From assembly GCF_900110615.1 (NCBI RefSeq), contig NZ_FOEI01000002.1, positions 248,001-312,000 on the forward strand: 64,000 nt of DNA. Reading direction: 5' to 3'. The translations under genes were made by a program, and so were the position numbers. A model generated the notes under the pieces. The model was not told the origin of the DNA. It made no database searches and saw only the letters and a list, made by a program, of their open reading frames with translations. Each line of letters starts with the position of its first letter. The first letter of the stretch is position 1. Positions 62,014 through 64,000 of this stretch are shown here, one piece after another. Origin of the DNA: Flavobacterium urocaniciphilum (lineage in GTDB: Bacteria; Bacteroidota; Bacteroidia; Flavobacteriales; Flavobacteriaceae).

Positions 62014-63159
62014 TTAGTAGAAACTTTTTTTGTGCGCTTTCCACCATCTTTCAGGGATTTCCGCGTCACATGCAGCTAAATAATCGTCATGAGTGCATGG
62101 TAATAACGTTTTTTTTGTTGTTTTATTGTATATGCTATTATAATTTATTTCAATCCACCATCTTTCCGAGCGATTACTTTTGTAGAAAACTAATTCTTCA
62201 TCATCCGCTAAAACGATGTATTTGTTATAATTTGTTTTTTCTTCAAATGGATATTCATAGGTTCTAAAATGATAACCTTCTATGAAATACCATAATAATT
62301 GCGCAATTAAATGATTTTCGTTCTTAGAATAGAATTGATTAAATATTCCAAAAACACTTACTTTATCACTAATTCCAGCATATCTTGCTAATGAACATAT
62401 TTCTCTACCGTCAAATCCGTTAGGATAAAACTCTGTTTCGTTGCCTAAATCAGCTGAACGAATAGCTTTTAAATCCAAACTGATTATATCAGCATCTCTA
62501 AAAATGGGCTCTACAATTGCAGGATTTTTTATTATTTCACCTAAACGATAAGCATCGAAAAATAATTTGTCAATCAAATCAATTTCTTCTTGCGAAGTGT
62601 AATAGGTTTGATAACCAACACTGCTAAAATTGTAAAGATTGTTAGGTTCTTCAATTATGATTCTTGATAAATAGGAATCAGATTGTAATTTTTCTTCTTT
62701 AGCAAAGTCGAATTTATTATCAATAGCAACTAAATTTACCATTTGATCAAGATTGTCAAATGCTCTGTATAGAGCATAGGTTAAATCCTGTGAACCACCA
62801 ACGACCAAAGGTATAATTTTTAGTTTGATTAATTCCGCGCAAATTGTTTTTAACACAAAATAAGTGTCGCTTGTTTGATTCCCAACTAAAACATCACCTA
62901 AATCAGCAATTCCTTTATTCCAGTTTCCTGGAAATAAACTGTAAAAATTTCTTCTAAAATTATCGAAATCGTAATCTTCATTTTCTAAATCGGCACCTCT
63001 ATTTTCATTTGCACAAATAATGGCTAAAGAGATGTTTTCTAGATTTGGATAATCCGTATCGGTATGCATTACAACCTTTTTACCTAAACTTTGATTAGAT
63101 AAACTTTCTACATATTTCTGTATGTTTTCTGAAACAGGTTGTAAATATTCGAATATCAT
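62014..63159 (-). CDS. Arginase/formimidoylglutamase-fold protein with degenerate metal site
   Basis: A 381-residue protein of the ureohydrolase fold, usually annotated as formimidoylglutamase. The family positions can be aligned but several metal ligands are lost. The GGxH position reads GGSQD (Gln 124), DAHxD reads DNKFD (147-151, with His replaced by Lys), and SxDxD reads SLDLK (227-231, with the second Asp replaced by Lys). A two-manganese centre is therefore unlikely, and the protein may be a structural or binding pseudo-enzyme. It follows topA by 3 bp and precedes gldKLMN, as in related flavobacteria. Confidence 0.75.
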   Translation of the reverse strand: MIFEYLQPVSENIQKYVESLSNQSLGKKVVMHTDTDYPNLENISLAIICANENRGADLENEDYDFDNFRRNFYSLFPGNWNKGIADLGDVLVGNQTSDTYFVLKTICAELIKLKIIPLVVGGSQDLTYALYRAFDNLDQMVNLVAIDNKFDFAKEEKLQSDSYLSRIIIEEPNNLYNFSSVGYQTYYTSQEEIDLIDKLFFDAYRLGEIIKNPAIVEPIFRDADIISLDLKAIRSADLGNETEFYPNGFDGREICSLARYAGISDKVSVFGIFNQFYSKNENHLIAQLLWYFIEGYHFRTYEYPFEEKTNYNKYIVLADDEELVFYKSNRSERWWIEINYNSIYNKTTKKTLLPCTHDDYLAACDAEIPERWWKAHKKSFY

Positions 63160-63162
63160 AAA

Positions 63163-64000
63163 TTATTTCTTTTTAGCGGTTGTTTTTTTTGCTGTAGTTT
63201 TTTTTGCCGGCGTTTTTTTCTCAATCATTTCCTTAACTTGTTCTAAAGTTAATTTTGATGCATCGACATCTTTACTTAGTTCAATTTTAATTTTCCCTTT
63301 CGTAATTACCGATCTTCCCCAACGTGCTTTTTCAACTTTAATTCCTTCAGCTTCCCAATGATGGATTACTTTGTCGATATCTTTTTGAATTTTCTCTTCA
63401 ATCAATTCAGCCACATCACTTTGAGTTAAATTATCAAAGTTGTATTTTTTATTTACGTTGATAAACATTCCATTCCATTTAATGAATGGGCCAAAACGAC
63501 CAACACCTTTTTGAACGGGTAAATTTTCGTAAACTGCAATTGGAGCGTCTGCTTGAACTTTTTCTTGAATTAATTCAATAGCTCTTTCTAAAGACACATC
63601 TAATGGATCTTCACCTTTAGCTAATGAAATAAACTGCGATCCAAATTTCACATACGGACCAAAACGACCATTATTTACTTCAATTTCTTCACCTTCATAA
63701 TTTCCTAATGATTTTGGAAGTAAAAATAAATTTAAAGCGTCTTCTAAAGTAATATTGCTAATGTTTTGTTCGGCACGTAAACTTGCAAATTGTTTGTTGT
63801 CATCTTCTGCATCTCCAATTTGAGCCATTGGTCCGAATTTACCTAAACGTACACTTACAGGTTTCCCTGATTTCGGATCGATTCCTAAAACACGTTCACC
63901 ACTTTCTCTATCGGCATTTTTTTCCACATCAATAACATTTGGATGAAAATGCTTGTAGAAATTATTCATCATGTTATGCCAGTCTTCGTTTCCAACGGCA
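63163..64000 (-). CDS. topA: DNA topoisomerase I, 3' part (5' end outside window)
   Basis: The C-terminal portion of topoisomerase I, which relaxes negative supercoils. The visible part starts inside the gene at the window edge (AVGNEDWHNMMNNFYKHF) and includes several topoisomerase C-terminal repeats with the GRFGPYVKFG/GRFGPFIKWNG/GKFGPMAQIG motif, ending in a basic tail of KKTPAKKTTAKK type that probably helps DNA binding. The catalytic TOPRIM and active-site tyrosine regions lie beyond the right edge. The frame stays open to the last base, and the stop is 3 bp before the next gene. Confidence 0.93.
   Translation of the reverse strand, partial: AVGNEDWHNMMNNFYKHFHPNVIDVEKNADRESGERVLGIDPKSGKPVSVRLGKFGPMAQIGDAEDDNKQFASLRAEQNISNITLEDALNLFLLPKSLGNYEGEEIEVNNGRFGPYVKFGSQFISLAKGEDPLDVSLERAIELIQEKVQADAPIAVYENLPVQKGVGRFGPFIKWNGMFINVNKKYNFDNLTQSDVAELIEEKIQKDIDKVIHHWEAEGIKVEKARWGRSVITKGKIKIELSKDVDASKLTLEQVKEMIEKKTPAKKTTAKKTTAKKK

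Overview
The window is chromosomal DNA of a Flavobacteriaceae bacterium, most likely a Flavobacterium. The DNA is AT-rich, and several promoters match the Bacteroidota form (TTG, about 20 bp, then TAnnTTTG). The primary sigma factor is the short 287-residue Bacteroidota type. A complete gldKLMN gliding/type IX secretion operon, an exosortase XrtF pair and a T9SS C-terminal sorting domain are present. No rRNA, CRISPR array, insertion sequence or prophage was seen. One tRNA (Arg, anticodon TCG) is present.

Layout. Positions 1-5.7 kb hold a GNAT acetyltransferase, two convergent L,D-transpeptidases and a DUF5916 outer-membrane protein. 5.8-9.5 kb holds gpmI with a tiny collagen-like lipoprotein, then engB and an alpha/beta hydrolase. 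9.7-26.3 kb is the division and cell-wall (dcw) operon: mraZ, rsmH, ftsL-like, ftsI, murE, mraY, murD, ftsW, murG, murC, ftsQ, ftsA, ftsZ, ended by a strong terminator and followed by a yqeY-like gene. A three-copy 10-bp repeat in front of mraZ looks like an MraZ operator. 26.3-30.1 kb holds tRNA-Arg, two poorly known genes, rpe and rpoD. 30.2-36 kb is a lineage-specific stretch of lipoproteins, a bestrophin-like membrane protein, an orphan ExbD, an HTH regulator and a small four-gene operon that begins with an unlisted 49-residue ORF.

37-41.4 kb is the most interesting part. A surface-type lipoprotein, an ECF sigma factor and a protein with one inner-membrane helix, a long Asn-rich linker and a C-terminal beta-barrel form one operon. 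The barrel protein has the layout of a dual-membrane-spanning anti-sigma factor (Dma-like). The operon and the adjacent lipoprotein gene share a 13-bp plus 9-bp promoter element at nearly the same distance from their start codons, which predicts a self-contained, autoregulated envelope-signalling regulon.

41.4-45.3 kb holds a barrel protein, pnp, rpsO and a free-methionine-sulfoxide reductase. 45.5-48.7 kb holds the exosortase F pair and an ATP-cone/nuclease fusion beside a beta-CASP metallo-hydrolase. 48.7-51.9 kb is a metal-handling locus (HYC_CC_PP protein, TonB receptor, secreted HMA protein). 52-57 kb holds DUF1761, a GNAT, an ABC-F ATPase, DUF983 and an FAD oxidoreductase. 57.2-61.9 kb is gldKLMN on the minus strand. 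The window ends with an arginase-fold protein that has lost metal ligands and the 3' part of topA, which runs off the right edge.
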